Numbered from the stretch's first letter, positions 17,310-27,478 are shown. The stretch is DNA of 64,000 bases from Paenibacillus sp. PCH8 (GCF_002968835.1 NZ_PKQK01000001.1:1054001-1118000), one strand, 5' to 3'. Made by a program: numbers and translations. The notes: generated from the sequence alone by a model not told the origin.

Positions 17310-18188
17310 TTATTCCCCTTCACCACTAATCGTAAGACCATTACTACGCAAACTTTTCCCATAATCTATCCAATAATCGTACCTAGCATCGAGGAATTCT
17401 TTTCGAGCACTTGAGATGTAATTTATCTCTTGTATTTTTTCTTTAAAACCATTGAGACAAATAAGTTCTTTAGCACAATCAGCACGATATTTAAAGGTAG
17501 AAGGAATATGTTCTGCCCAATATTTCTTGTTACGTACCTTACACGAAGTAAACTGATAGTAGTCTCTTATCGGACGAAGTCTATCAAAAGACATAATCTC
17601 TATATTATCTTGACGCAATGCTGCTCTTTTACCACTCAGTAGTTCATTATTTTGATATTCATACCTTCTACCGTAAACAAGCAAAAACTGAGGATTAAAT
17701 GTTAATTGTCTTAATTCCTGAGGGATATTAAAGAAATCGAAAAACGATAATTGATTGACAGCATTATTGAGAATCGCTTTCCATTCATAAATTTGACCAA
17801 TAGCCTGTGAAAATTGTGCGTTAAAAGTACCATCTTTGTTGTACATAACTTTTGAAGGTTTTTCAATTTCAATAAATACCGGCGAAAAGGTAAGACTACT
17901 ATTGGCTAACCAAAGAAAATCAGGAACCTTTTTAAAGGGATTTCCGATTGGAGGTTGAGAAATTAAAGTGTGCATATAGGGATAATGCCCGGACTGTCCA
18001 AAAAGTTCTAGAGCTCCTGGTACATAAGATGGATTTTTCTCAAGGAATACTTGAAATATTTTCTCATCATCCCCGAATGATTCAAGTAAACTTAAAAACT
18101 CTTCTTTAGATCTATTTTCATATTCTTCCCACTCTATTGGTTTAGGGGCATCCTTTTGGATCTCGTATCCTTTAGAAAATATATTCAA
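17310..18188 (-). CDS. Shedu-like (DUF4263) nuclease domain protein, anti-phage candidate
   Basis: About 292 residues. The central part fits the Shedu/DUF4263 PD-(D/E)XK nuclease pattern: VPDFLWLANSSLTF, then VFIEIEKPSKVMYNKDG with the E-x-K pair, then FNAQFSQAIGQIYEWKAIL, the Gln/Trp helix typical of the family, and FLLVYGRRYEY. Shedu proteins are single-gene nucleases that protect against phages. The TTG at 18188 is preferred as start because GGAGGTCTTCTT precedes it; an ATG at 18209 lies upstream of that ribosome binding site. The gene is AT-rich and stands alone in the ssrA island. Family assignment is from motif reading and should be confirmed. Confidence 0.65.
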   Translation of the reverse strand: MNIFSKGYEIQKDAPKPIEWEEYENRSKEEFLSLLESFGDDEKIFQVFLEKNPSYVPGALELFGQSGHYPYMHTLISQPPIGNPFKKVPDFLWLANSSLTFSPVFIEIEKPSKVMYNKDGTFNAQFSQAIGQIYEWKAILNNAVNQLSFFDFFNIPQELRQLTFNPQFLLVYGRRYEYQNNELLSGKRAALRQDNIEIMSFDRLRPIRDYYQFTSCKVRNKKYWAEHIPSTFKYRADCAKELICLNGFKEKIQEINYISSARKEFLDARYDYWIDYGKSLRSNGLTISGEGE

Positions 18189-18284
18189 AAGAAGACCTCC
18201 GATTCTCATTTTGTTTGATTACGTAATATAGACACTTTTGCTTATCTAATCAATGAAATTTAAAGCATAGTAGGTCATTCCTTC

Positions 18285-18375
18285 TGAACCGCTCCCTGTC
18301 AAGTAGACAGTTGAAAAAACAAAAATTAGTTCATTGAGATACCTTAGCTCGGATGACGTTGCTAAGGTATCTTTT
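18285..18375 (-). repeat. Solo right end of the same IS3 element, inverted
   Basis: Reverse complement of 1443-1532 with one extra base. It starts with the terminal TGAACCGCTCCC and includes the hairpin, but stops just before where orfB would end, so only the non-coding tail of the IS is present. Confidence 0.88.
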
Positions 18376-18385
18376 CGTATTATCA

Positions 18386-18418
18386 GGTTAGCCAGTAATT
18401 ACTGGTTGGCCTTTTTTT
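18386..18418 (+). terminator. Hairpin with T-run between IS3 end and IS110 remnant
   Basis: Ten-bp stem GGTTAGCCAG/CTGGTTGGCC (three G-U pairs) and TTTTTTT on the plus strand. No plus-strand gene lies directly upstream, so its former gene has been lost or it is part of a mobile element end. Confidence 0.7.
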
Positions 18419-19050
18419 GTGGTCGTTTTACGATGGGGGAAGCCGGGAGAACGTGGTGGCTTTAGGGGCAAGGACCTCGTAACAAAAACAGTTCTCCCAC
18501 GACACCTCCAAAAGACCATGTTTGGGCTGGTAGGGGCAGTTGACCCCGTATAACAAGCGAAGCTATGGGTTTGGAACCATCGTGGAAAGGACCGGCAAAA
18601 CGAAAGATAAGGAGTGAGAACATGGAACCTGTTGTTGGTGTAGATGTCGCTAAAGGTTCAAGTGTGATACAGGCGTTTCAAAAACGAAATGAGCCCGTTG
18701 GCAAGGCTATAGTCATTGCGCATGTTGCGAGTGGATTCGAACAATTCACGGAGATGCTAGGTGCGCTTCAAGCCGAAACCGGTGTTGCTCCAGTGGTCGT
18801 TTTGGAGGCGACTGGGCATTACCATCGTGCCTTGGTATCCTGTCTGAATCGGAGTGGCTACACCTACTACATTGTGAATCCCTTGCAATCCAAGCGAGCC
18901 AAGGGAACGCAGTTACGCAAAGTTAAAACCGACGCTGCAGATGCTTGGCATCTAGCAGAGATGTACTATCGCGGCGACGTGAAGCCGCATCGAACTTGGG
19001 ATGAGACGTTTACGGAGCTACAGCATTTGACCCGGCAACACGAGTTACAT
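18419..19050 (+). mobile_element. Truncated IS110-family element (left part)
   Basis: Contains a roughly 200-nt structured leader and the N-terminal half of a DEDD transposase. IS110 elements lack terminal inverted repeats, so the left boundary is approximate (after the T-run at 18418). Homology ends near 19045, where the sequence changes to unrelated DNA just before the ssrA terminator. Confidence 0.75.
18421..18621 (+). ncRNA. Candidate IS110 bridge-RNA region (remnant)
   Basis: IS110-group elements carry between the left end and the transposase gene a non-coding bridge RNA that pairs with target and donor DNA. This 200-nt leader has no ORF and several hairpins: GGGAGAAC (18445-18452) with GTTCTCCC (18491-18498) enclosing a 38-nt loop, GGGG/CCCC at 18533-18547, and GGTT/AACC at 18568-18578. 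Position and layout match; guide loops were not assigned. Confidence 0.5.
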
Positions 19051-19110
19051 CCAACAGTCATCACTCTAATCCCTTACATATCAAGCTTTCCCAACCGCAA
19101 TGTACCCTAA
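18622..19110 (+). pseudogene. IS110-family transposase, C-terminally truncated
   Basis: The ATG at 18622 follows AAGGAGTGAGAAC. The protein starts MEPVVGVDVAKGSS, the first Asp of the DEDD RuvC-like site; the Glu is in VVVLEATGHYHRAL and the last two Asp in KVKTDAADAWHLAEMYYRG. After ELQHLTRQHEL the family sequence stops and about 20 unrelated residues follow before the stop. A full protein has about 400 residues including the Tnp_20 domain with its catalytic Ser; that half is missing, so the enzyme is dead. Confidence 0.85.
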
Positions 19111-19131
19111 AACGTCCACAAAACACAGAAA

Positions 19132-19153
19132 AGACCGCCTTTTCAGGCGGTCT
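19132..19153 (-). terminator. ssrA: Terminator of tmRNA (island-borne)
   Basis: Stem AGACCGCC/GGCGGTCT followed by TTTTCTG on the minus strand, 16 bp after the mature tmRNA 3' end. It differs from the hairpin beside the displaced ssrA fragment (13727-13758), consistent with having come with the island. Confidence 0.85.
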
Positions 19154-19168
19154 CACTGATCGTACTAA

Positions 19169-19530
19169 TGGAGGCGAGGGGAGTCGAACCCCTGTCCGAA
19201 GATAACGACACATAAGCTTCTACGGGTGTAGTCACAGTTTTGATGTCACCCGAGTATCGCCCTGTAACCGGCTATACGTTGGGTCAGCCTGATTGTCTTC
19301 TTCAGCACACCCCAGGCGGAGATGTGACAGCGTATCCCACTACTTGTTAGCCCCTAGTCCTGTCACATGGGCGATGCAGGTTAGAAGCACGCACACAGTT
19401 TCTTAGGCTGCGAAAGCGTAGTTTGTTTGTTGTTTGCCGTTTAATAGGCTTTAGCGTTGATGAAGCGGACGCGTCCCCACTACCCGCTACCTATGCTCGA
19501 ACTATCCCCGTCGAATCCATAAACGCCCCC
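19169..19530 (-). ncRNA. ssrA: Transfer-messenger RNA (tmRNA)
   Basis: Rescues stalled ribosomes by acting first as alanyl-tRNA and then as message for a degradation tag. The 5' end GGGGGCG pairs with CGCCTCC at the 3' end (one G-U) to make the acceptor stem; ATGGATTCGAC near the 5' end and GGGGTTCGACTCCCC (T-arm) near the 3' end are diagnostic. CCA is not encoded. The tag frame at 19438-19403 reads GKQQTNYAFAA before TAA, giving AGKQQTNYAFAA with the tRNA-borne alanine. Length is 362 nt. Its partner gene smpB lies upstream. The 3' 93 bp are duplicated at 13766-13858 by the island. Confidence 0.95.
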
Positions 19531-19552
19531 TCATATAAGAAGGGCTCCAGGA

Positions 19553-19798
19553 TTAATTCGTGAATACGGAGCAAAGGTACTGCACATCTTTTTCCTCCAA
19601 GGTAAAAAGATGCTTCTTACAAACTCGGCATTCCTGTCTGCTACATGAGTAATCATAACATAGGCCAGATTGCCGATATAGTACAGATTGCTGGAAGACA
19701 TTCCAGCAGGCTGAACACGTGTACAGATATATCCAATACAACACGCTCAATCGTCTACACATTATACCGCGTCGCCAACTGGAAGTAAAGTTTACCAT
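19553..19798 (-). CDS. Possible small cysteine-rich (zinc-ribbon-like) protein
   Basis: An 81-codon frame just upstream of the tmRNA gene. Its second half has CSAC, CYDYSC, CRVCKKHLFTLEEKD and YLC, a spacing reminiscent of small zinc-ribbon proteins. No ribosome binding site was found, the N-terminus (MVNFTSSWRRGIM) looks random, and the tmRNA promoter must lie in the same stretch. It may be a remnant or a chance frame. Confidence 0.3.
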   Translation of the reverse strand: MVNFTSSWRRGIMCRRLSVLYWIYLYTCSACWNVFQQSVLYRQSGLCYDYSCSRQECRVCKKHLFTLEEKDVQYLCSVFTN

Positions 19799-20090
19799 AT
19801 CGGCTCAAGAACATCGGTACCTGTATCTTACCCACAAATCAGTGAAACTAAGCAAGAACACTCTTGCATCCGTGTATAACATCATTATGGCGTGACGACC
19901 TGTATCGTGATAGCTAATCTTGACCATATGTACTTGAAACAAAAGTCGAAATATTACACACACAGTCCCTACCAAAAACAAAAGGTTTCGCCTAAGAACT
20001 TCAGAGCCCTATGAGTTATCCAGCTATCGGCAAACGATGAATCTTTCCATCAATAGGCTGTACTTTACCTAACCAAAAACGAATAAAAAA
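19799..20090. other. Intergenic region between tmRNA and smpB, nothing recognised
   Basis: No credible ORF or RNA. It leads to the smpB terminator at 20091. Confidence 0.5.
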
Positions 20091-20127
20091 GCCTCAATCT
20101 TGCCCTTAACAGGACAAACCTTGAGAC
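20091..20127 (-). terminator. Terminator of smpB
   Basis: Imperfect stem (GTCTCAAGG..TTGTCC against AGGGCAA..TTGAGGC) with TTTTTT on the minus strand, 93 bp downstream of smpB. Confidence 0.7.
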
Positions 20128-20219
20128 TTTCTATCCTGTATTTCACTTTTCACTGCTTCATCTAGCTGATTTTCAACTTATCAGCCGATGAAGCACCCGT
20201 TCACACGCCCAACATCCAC

Positions 20220-20702
20220 TTAACGAGCAACCTTCTGCTTCTCACGCATTGCCCGTTGGATATCACGTTGTGCATCCCTCTTGGCAGCAGTTTCACGTTT
20301 GTCGTACTGTTTCTTACCTTTACCCAATCCAAGCAACAGCTTTGCGTAGCCATTGCGGATATAGATCTTCAACGGCACAATACTGTATCCATCCTGCTTC
20401 GACAGCCCGAGCAACTTATGAATCTGCACTTTGTGCATCAGCAATTTGCGCGTACGTGTTGGATCGATGGGATTATTACGATTTCCTTGTTCAAAAGGAC
20501 TAATATGCATATTGTGAATATGAATCTCACCGTTACGAATGGTGGCAAATGCATCACCAATATTCGCTCGGGCGTTACGAAGCGATTTAATCTCCGTTCC
20601 AGTAAGCACCATGCCCGCTTCATACGTATCTTCAATGAAGTAGTCATGGGAAGCCTTTTTGTTCTGTGCGAGCACTTTACTCTGTCCATCATTCTTGCCC
20701 AT
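20220..20702 (-). CDS. smpB: SsrA-binding protein
   Basis: RNA-binding protein that delivers alanyl-tmRNA to stalled ribosomes; essential partner of the ssrA RNA encoded 690 bp downstream on the same strand. The 160 residues match the family length. Conserved motifs include [48 protein letters not shown], and the basic C-terminal tail KREAA-like ([21 protein letters not shown]) that enters the empty A-site channel. The order rnr-smpB-ssrA is typical of Firmicutes. Confidence 0.96.
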   Translation of the reverse strand: MGKNDGQSKVLAQNKKASHDYFIEDTYEAGMVLTGTEIKSLRNARANIGDAFATIRNGEIHIHNMHISPFEQGNRNNPIDPTRTRKLLMHKVQIHKLLGLSKQDGYSIVPLKIYIRNGYAKLLLGLGKGKKQYDKRETAAKRDAQRDIQRAMREKQKVAR

Positions 20703-20825
20703 GTCCTCACTCCTTCTCCGTAAAATAAGCTAATATCCCGCCCTATAACAACGAATCCATGTTGCACCAAAGGACCTGTGCCAGACTTTAATTGTAGCAA
20801 GTACAGCTGTTAAAATCAAGAAAGA

Positions 20826-20841
20826 GGCGACTTTAGCCGCC
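20826..20841 (-). terminator. Weak hairpin after rnr
   Basis: Short GC stem (GGCGGC/GTCGCC with one mismatch, loop TAAA) with TCTTTCTTG on the minus strand, 115 bp past rnr. It may partly terminate rnr transcripts before smpB. Confidence 0.4.
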
Positions 20842-20955
20842 CCCTTCCATTACACCATTTTCAGATGATGAGAAACAACAACGCACGTCCTTGAATTGCC
20901 TTCCTCTTGTCCAAAAAACTTCCCTTAAACATGCATCACACTAGCGGATACGGCC

Positions 20956-23769
20956 TTACTTTTTCTTTTTCCGTACAAAAGCCGCTGTGCCGTTAGCAGA
21001 CTCACCTTTGTTCTTCTTACGCTTGCGTCGTGGTGCTCCACCTTCCTGAGCGCCACCAGGTGTTGCTGCTTCGCCGATAAATACGCCGCTAGGCGAGGTA
21101 TTCTTACGTCCACTTCCGCCTTTGCCACCTTTGCCGCCGCCCTTACCGGACTTGAAGCTTCCTTCACCACGACCGCTGCCGCTGTTCAGACCACTTCCTT
21201 GTTCACTCGAGGGGCCGTTATCCTGCCCACCGGCACCGGCTGTAGTGCTATATCCGCCTTTACCTGAGCCAAAACCAAAGCTTACCGCGCCTTTGCCCCG
21301 GCCAGTCGATCCGCCAGCTTCACCAGCACGACGCTCATTCTTAGGTTTGCCTCCGCCTTTACCAGCATAGCCACCTGACGAGCCTGTACCGGTACTGGTA
21401 CCCGTGCCCGCATTTGCTGGACCTCGTCCGCCACGTCCACCTTTGCTGCTCTCTTCCGATGATCTTCCGCCACGGTTACCACCGGCACTTGCAGAGCCAC
21501 CTTTGCCACTGCGAGATCCGCTGAATCCACCAGGTCCACTTTTTGCCCCAGCACGGCCGGCACCGCCACCAGCAGGACGTCCACCTTTGCCACCACGACC
21601 GCCACCGAAGCCACCAGGACGTTCGCCGCGAGGTTTCATATCCACCATTTCGAAATCAATCGTATACTCTTCCATGCTTACACGTGCCACACGGATTTTC
21701 ACTTCATCACCGATGCGGAAAACTTTCGAGGTACGTTCACCAATCAGAGCCATATGTTGATCGTCAAAATGGTAATAGTCGTCTGTGAGCGCGCTCATAC
21801 GTGTCAGACCTTCAACCGTGTTCTCCAGTTCAATGAACATACCGAAGCTGGTCACACTGCTGATCATGCCTTCAAACTCTTCGCCTACTTTGTCGAGCAT
21901 GTACTCCGCTTTCTTCATTTTCTCCGTATCACGTTCAGCTTCTACCGCCACACGTTCACGTTCCGAAGATTGCTGCGCAATATCGGACATGCGGCCAGCA
22001 AGATACTCCTGACGGTTCTCTGGGAGAACCCCATTGTTCTCAATCACTTCGCGAATGACGCGGTGAATGACCAGATCGGGATAACGACGAATTGGAGATG
22101 TAAAGTGACTATAGAATTCTGCTGCGAGGCCAAAGTGACCCGACATCGCGGAATCATACTTCGCCTGCTTCATGGAACGCAGCATCATCGTGCTAATAAC
22201 CGTCTGTTCCTTTGTACCGCTAATATCTTCAAGCAGGGATTGAAGGGCACGTGGATGAATGGCATTGCCACGTCCTTTAACCTGGTGTCCGAAATTCGCC
22301 GCAAAGGCGAGGAAATTTTGGAGTTTTTCCTGATCCGGTTCTTCATGCACACGATAGATGAAGGGAACTTTCAACCAATTGAAATGCTCTGCCACAGTTT
22401 CATTAGCCGCGAGCATGAACTCTTCAATAATTTGCTCCGCAATCGAACGCTCCCGTTTCACGATATCGACCGGTTTACATTCCGCGTCCACAATAATTTT
22501 AGATTCTTCAAAATCAAAATCAACTGCCCCACGGCGCATACGCATAGCACGCAGTTTCAAGGCAATCTCTTTCATCAGATGGAAATCATCCACCAGATCC
22601 TTGTAGCGCTCAAGCAACTCAGGCTCTTCACCTTCAAGAATTTTACGAACGTTGGAATATGTCATCCGCTCTTTGGTTTTGATTACGCTCGTGAAAATAT
22701 CGTGTTTCACAACCTTCATCTGGTCGTTGAACTCCATCTCACAGGACAGAGTCAAGCGGTCTACCTGTGGGTTCAAACTACAGATTCCGTTGGATAAACG
22801 CTGTGGCAACATCGGAATAACCCGGTCCACCAGATACACACTGCATCCGCGGTTGTAGGCTTCTTGATCCAGCTTGGAATTCTCCTGCACATAATAACCC
22901 ACATCGGCAATATGAACACCCAGACGGTAGTTACCATTAGGCAGCTTCTCTACGTTGACAGCATCATCCAGATCTTTGGCGTCCTCGCCATCAATCGTAA
23001 CAATGTTAAGTTCACGCAGATCGCGGCGACCCTGTTGCACGATTTCTTCATCTGTAATGGAGTCTGGTGCTTTCTCCGCTTCTTCGACCACTTCGTCCGG
23101 GAAAGCTTCTGGCAGCTGATGTTTGCGAATGACTGACAAAATATCAATGCCCGGCTCATCCTTATGACCAAGAATCTCGATCACTTCACCTTCAGCAGCA
23201 GCACGACCCTCAGGGTAGCTGACAATACGTGCAACGACTTTTTGACCATCAACAGCCCCTGCAAAGCTAGTACGCGGAATGAAAATATCCCGATTAATCC
23301 GTTTGTCATCGGGAATGACGAATCCGTACACCTCATGGCTTTGGAACACACCTACTACCTGTGTCACCGCATGAGTCACAATTCGAATAATCTCGCCCTC
23401 CAGGCGACCGCCAGAAGGTCCCTGAGACGTTACTTTCACCAAAACCGTATCACCATTCATCGCACTCTTCATATCATTCGCGTGAATGTACACATCCGGG
23501 TGCTCCCGATCCTCAGGAATGAGGAAAGCGAACCCTTTGGCATGAGCCTGCAAACGTCCACGCACCAAATCCATGCGTTCAGGCATGCCGTAGCGGTTGT
23601 TGCGAGTCAATAAAACTTTGCCGGATTCCTCCAGCGTATTGAGCATAATCAAAAAGGCTTTGAAATCAGCTGCATCTTCAATCGCGAAGTGCTGTTCCAA
23701 CTCCTGATAAGTCATGGGTTTATAAGCGGTATCCCGCATAAAGTCGAGCAATTGTTGTTCTGTTATCAT
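20956..23769 (-). CDS. rnr: Ribonuclease R with long Gly-rich basic tail
   Basis: Processive 3'-5' exoribonuclease that degrades structured RNA and, with tmRNA, defective messages. The start is the ATG at 23769 ([10 protein letters not shown]), preceded by GAGGTG; the longer frame to 23922 is not needed. Domains in order: N-terminal HTH, cold-shock domains, the RNB catalytic core with the metal-binding Asp cluster ([17 protein letters not shown]), and an S1 domain ([20 protein letters not shown]). From about residue 712 a 226-residue tail of Gly, Lys, Arg and Ser ([12 protein letters not shown] and similar) ends in KRKKNK and KKKK. Known RNase R proteins have a short basic tail; this one is far longer. 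Total 937 residues. Confidence 0.95.
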   Translation of the reverse strand: MITEQQLLDFMRDTAYKPMTYQELEQHFAIEDAADFKAFLIMLNTLEESGKVLLTRNNRYGMPERMDLVRGRLQAHAKGFAFLIPEDREHPDVYIHANDMKSAMNGDTVLVKVTSQGPSGGRLEGEIIRIVTHAVTQVVGVFQSHEVYGFVIPDDKRINRDIFIPRTSFAGAVDGQKVVARIVSYPEGRAAAEGEVIEILGHKDEPGIDILSVIRKHQLPEAFPDEVVEEAEKAPDSITDEEIVQQGRRDLRELNIVTIDGEDAKDLDDAVNVEKLPNGNYRLGVHIADVGYYVQENSKLDQEAYNRGCSVYLVDRVIPMLPQRLSNGICSLNPQVDRLTLSCEMEFNDQMKVVKHDIFTSVIKTKERMTYSNVRKILEGEEPELLERYKDLVDDFHLMKEIALKLRAMRMRRGAVDFDFEESKIIVDAECKPVDIVKRERSIAEQIIEEFMLAANETVAEHFNWLKVPFIYRVHEEPDQEKLQNFLAFAANFGHQVKGRGNAIHPRALQSLLEDISGTKEQTVISTMMLRSMKQAKYDSAMSGHFGLAAEFYSHFTSPIRRYPDLVIHRVIREVIENNGVLPENRQEYLAGRMSDIAQQSSERERVAVEAERDTEKMKKAEYMLDKVGEEFEGMISSVTSFGMFIELENTVEGLTRMSALTDDYYHFDDQHMALIGERTSKVFRIGDEVKIRVARVSMEEYTIDFEMVDMKPRGERPGGFGGGRGGKGGRPAGGGAGRAGAKSGPGGFSGSRSGKGGSASAGGNRGGRSSEESSKGGRGGRGPANAGTGTSTGTGSSGGYAGKGGGKPKNERRAGEAGGSTGRGKGAVSFGFGSGKGGYSTTAGAGGQDNGPSSEQGSGLNSGSGRGEGSFKSGKGGGKGGKGGSGRKNTSPSGVFIGEAATPGGAQEGGAPRRKRKKNKGESANGTAAFVRKKKK

Positions 23770-24247
23770 TAATATATTCACCTCGGGAAACATAAAAGTG
23801 TAATCTGGTCTCATCTCTTTATGTATCGGATTCCTTACCAATTTCAAGCATGCCATGTCATTGTAGTGTAGAGTGTAGTAGCGCAACCATACTATCTCAT
23901 ACCCTAGTATACACGAATTCAATCCGGCCCATCCGTACCCTGCAAAAAAACCACAGTTGCCTGGCTCTCCTCTATAATCACGCTTTCACGTATCTCTACT
24001 GATCATTTTATGCGATACACGTAATGTACGCATCTGAAACAGAACTACATCCGTAATTTTTCTGTACATTGGATATACATTAGTAGGAAATCAGTTCACG
24101 TAAAGGGTAAGAGAGGCAGTGCCATACATGATAGGGGTGTGTTGCAATGCTAAGGAAGGAAATCTGAACAGAAGCGAGAAGAAGACCGAAAGTTATGGAG
24201 TCTATTAGATCATTGGAAAAGTTTGGACGCGTAAGAATTTATTAAAA
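23770..24247. other. Intergenic region between secG terminator and rnr
   Basis: No supported gene. It should contain the rnr promoter on the minus strand; an exact -35/-10 pair was not assigned. Confidence 0.5.
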
Positions 24248-24276
24248 AACCCCCGTTTCTTCACGAAACGAAGGTT
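24248..24276 (-). terminator. Terminator of secG
   Basis: Twelve-bp stem (AACCTTCGTTTC/GAAACGGGGGTT with G-U pairs) and a TTTT tail on the minus strand, 51 bp after secG. Confidence 0.85.
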
Positions 24277-24327
24277 CATCAATTAAGCCATTAGCTTAAG
24301 CTATTCATTGAACATCAGTTCCAATTC

Positions 24328-24561
24328 TTACTTGGAAGCCACCGTAACAACAATAGACAAAATCATAAATCCTGCACCCAGTACCACCGTTGCACGTTGC
24401 AGGAAGAGATCCAATCCGCGCGCTTTCGTTTTACCGAAAAGATGTTCCGCACCACCGGAGATGGCACCCGCCAGACCAGCGCTTTTCCCGTGCTGCAGCA
24501 ATACTACAGTGATTAGACCGATCGAGAAAACAACGAGCAGCAATTTCAAAGCAATATCCAT
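24328..24561 (-). CDS. secG: Preprotein translocase subunit SecG
   Basis: Small auxiliary subunit of the SecYEG protein-export channel in the cytoplasmic membrane. The 77 residues have the two-helix SecG layout: [23 protein letters not shown], the conserved [13 protein letters not shown] loop, then [21 protein letters not shown]. The start was set at 24561 because GGAGGTGGAAAGA directly precedes this ATG; an upstream start at 24570 would overlap it. It lies upstream of rnr, as in Bacillus, but is closed by its own terminator. Confidence 0.94.
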   Translation of the reverse strand: MDIALKLLLVVFSIGLITVVLLQHGKSAGLAGAISGGAEHLFGKTKARGLDLFLQRATVVLGAGFMILSIVVTVASK

Positions 24562-24783
24562 TCTTTCCACCTCCTACCCATGTGGGCATACATCTCACCA
24601 TAAAAACAGTTACTTTAATTGTAACATAGCTATGGTTGTACTACAAGTAGTGATACAAATGATAAGGAGCTACTAATCTCATCTGTAAGTCATGATAATA
24701 TGGTCATATGGTTTTAATCACATTATGTTCTCATCCAAGATAAGGACTTACTTTTTAGAAGCATAGGAATTAGGGAGGGCAAA

Positions 24784-25584
24784 ATGATTCAAAGATTTCA
24801 AGCCACAGACGCCCTTAAAGGCATCATAGATTATATATGGATTGTAGAACAAGACAACCTCAACCCAATGAACAGACAAGACATCATTATGCCGTTAGGT
24901 CATATTAATATTATTTTTAATTATAGATCCCCCTACTACCTCATCGAGAGAAAAAAACGAATTCTGATACCCAATTCATCGGTCATCGGTCAGATTAAAA
25001 GAGCGAAGCATGTCAAGTATGGAAAAAACTTGTACCAAATTGGCATTTCATTAACTCCTGTGGGGTACATTCAATCTTTTGAGTACCCCATTTCTCGGCT
25101 CACCGAACGAATATGCTCAGTAGTCGACGTATCCTCTGGGCTAGATCAATTACGTACCCAACTCACCAATGCCAGAGATAACGAATCGATCATTACAGCG
25201 ATCAACGATTATTTCATTGAAAGAATCAAGTTAAACCCTTTGGATACACACCGTGCAGATCATATGCTTTCTTATGTCGAGCAGCAATGCGTAAACCTGA
25301 ATGTCTCCCATATGGCAGCATATCTCGGAGTTTCCATCAGTACGCTGGAGCGTACATTTAAGCGATATACAGGACTTACTCCCAAAGTGTATGGAGATAT
25401 CGTAAAGTTCCAAAAAAGCATTGTGAACGCAAATTGGCACACTGAAATATATGAACAATACTACGACCAGTCTCACTTCATTAAAACATGCAGAAAATTT
25501 GCCGGTAAAACTGTAAGTGAACTTGAGAAGTCGGCTGACGAACTAACCCTTCGTCATCTATGGCAAGCCAAAAACAAATTTTAA
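24784..25584 (+). CDS. AraC-family transcriptional regulator
   Basis: Cytoplasmic DNA-binding protein of 266 residues. The N-terminal half (IDYIWIVEQDNLNP, then DIIMPLGHINIIFNY) resembles the DUF6597-type sensor domain common in AraC regulators. The C-terminal half has the two AraC helix-turn-helix motifs (NVSHMAAYLGVSISTLERTF and the YYDQSHFIKTCRKFAG helix). GGGAGGGCAAA precedes the ATG. The small membrane protein gene follows 83 bp downstream on the same strand and is a plausible target or partner. Both are an insertion on the plus strand between secG and eno. Confidence 0.88.
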   Translation: MIQRFQATDALKGIIDYIWIVEQDNLNPMNRQDIIMPLGHINIIFNYRSPYYLIERKKRILIPNSSVIGQIKRAKHVKYGKNLYQIGISLTPVGYIQSFEYPISRLTERICSVVDVSSGLDQLRTQLTNARDNESIITAINDYFIERIKLNPLDTHRADHMLSYVEQQCVNLNVSHMAAYLGVSISTLERTFKRYTGLTPKVYGDIVKFQKSIVNANWHTEIYEQYYDQSHFIKTCRKFAGKTVSELEKSADELTLRHLWQAKNKF

Positions 25585-25667
25585 GCCCTTATTTGCATGC
25601 TTATTTTTTACAATACAGTCAGCCTTATGACCTGATATACTTTAGCCACAACGACGATGGAGAGAGG

Positions 25668-26051
25668 ATGGCGTTCGTAACAATGATGCTTATAGCAAGT
25701 ATAATCGTACTTTTAAATGTCACTTTACTGGCGATCTTGGTTCCCGGTGGCCCCATTGAAAATCGGGATTTCTCCAAGCTTAAGGGAATTGTATTCTGGG
25801 GATTTAATCTGTTTTTGATTTTGCTTGGAGCTGGATCTTATATTGCCAGTTATCTCCTGTTGATTTCTTCCCCTCATGCTTTGTGGATTGCTCAAGTAAT
25901 TGCCATTCTGTACTTTATCGTGTATGCTGTTGATCTCGCTGGCATATTTCCAAAATCCCCAACAAAAATGAGCAAGCCATTACTGTTACTCGAAATTATC
26001 AATATCTCTATGGCTATTTATCTATTTCTCTTTGTCACAGCTATGAGTTAA
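25668..26051 (+). CDS. Small four-helix membrane protein, unknown function
   Basis: A 127-residue integral membrane protein with four hydrophobic segments (MMLIASIIVLLNVTLLAIL, GFNLFLILLGAGSYIASYLL, WIAQVIAILYFIVYAVDLA, IINISMAIYLFLFVTAM). The ATG at 25668 was chosen because GGAGAGAGG lies directly before it; a longer frame reaching into the araC gene lacks this. I do not recognise the family. It is probably co-transcribed with the AraC regulator and ends before a good terminator. Confidence 0.7.
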   Translation: MAFVTMMLIASIIVLLNVTLLAILVPGGPIENRDFSKLKGIVFWGFNLFLILLGAGSYIASYLLLISSPHALWIAQVIAILYFIVYAVDLAGIFPKSPTKMSKPLLLLEIINISMAIYLFLFVTAMS

Positions 26052-26084
26052 GGTGCAATATACATCCCTCGAACAAGTCCAATT

Positions 26085-26112
26085 ACAGCAACCAGTCAGG
26101 TTGCTGTTTTTC
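26085..26112 (+). terminator. Terminator of the araC/membrane-protein unit
   Basis: Nine-bp perfect stem ACAGCAACC/GGTTGCTGT followed by TTTTTC on the plus strand. Confidence 0.85.
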
Positions 26113-26132
26113 TATTTATCTATAACACAAAA

Positions 26133-26158
26133 AGACAGACCGATTTCGCGGTCTGTCT
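26133..26158 (-). terminator. Terminator of eno (end of glycolytic operon)
   Basis: Ten-bp perfect stem AGACAGACCG/CGGTCTGTCT and TTTTTGTGTT on the minus strand, 18 bp after eno. Confidence 0.9.
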
Positions 26159-26176
26159 AAAATTTGTAAAAACAAC

Positions 26177-27478
<1,302 letters not shown>

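Larger units (their letters stand above)
13766..19257. mobile_element. Small decayed genomic island integrated in ssrA
   Basis: Bounded by the 93-bp direct repeats of the tmRNA 3' end at 13766-13858 and 19165-19257. The interior is visibly more AT-rich than the flanking housekeeping genes and holds broken or accessory genes: a small ORF with a frameshifted zeta-like kinase, a serine recombinase remnant, a small membrane protein, an unrecognised secreted protein, an ankyrin remnant, a Shedu-like nuclease candidate, an IS3 end and a truncated IS110. A third partial repeat at 14640-14720 suggests two successive insertions. No intact integrase remains, so the island is probably immobile now. Confidence 0.82.

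Noticed and set aside
21404..22797. Plus-strand Pro-rich and His-rich ORFs opposite rnr
   Set aside because: The Pro-rich frame is the antisense of the Gly-rich rnr tail; the 347-codon frame is a shadow of the RNB domain.
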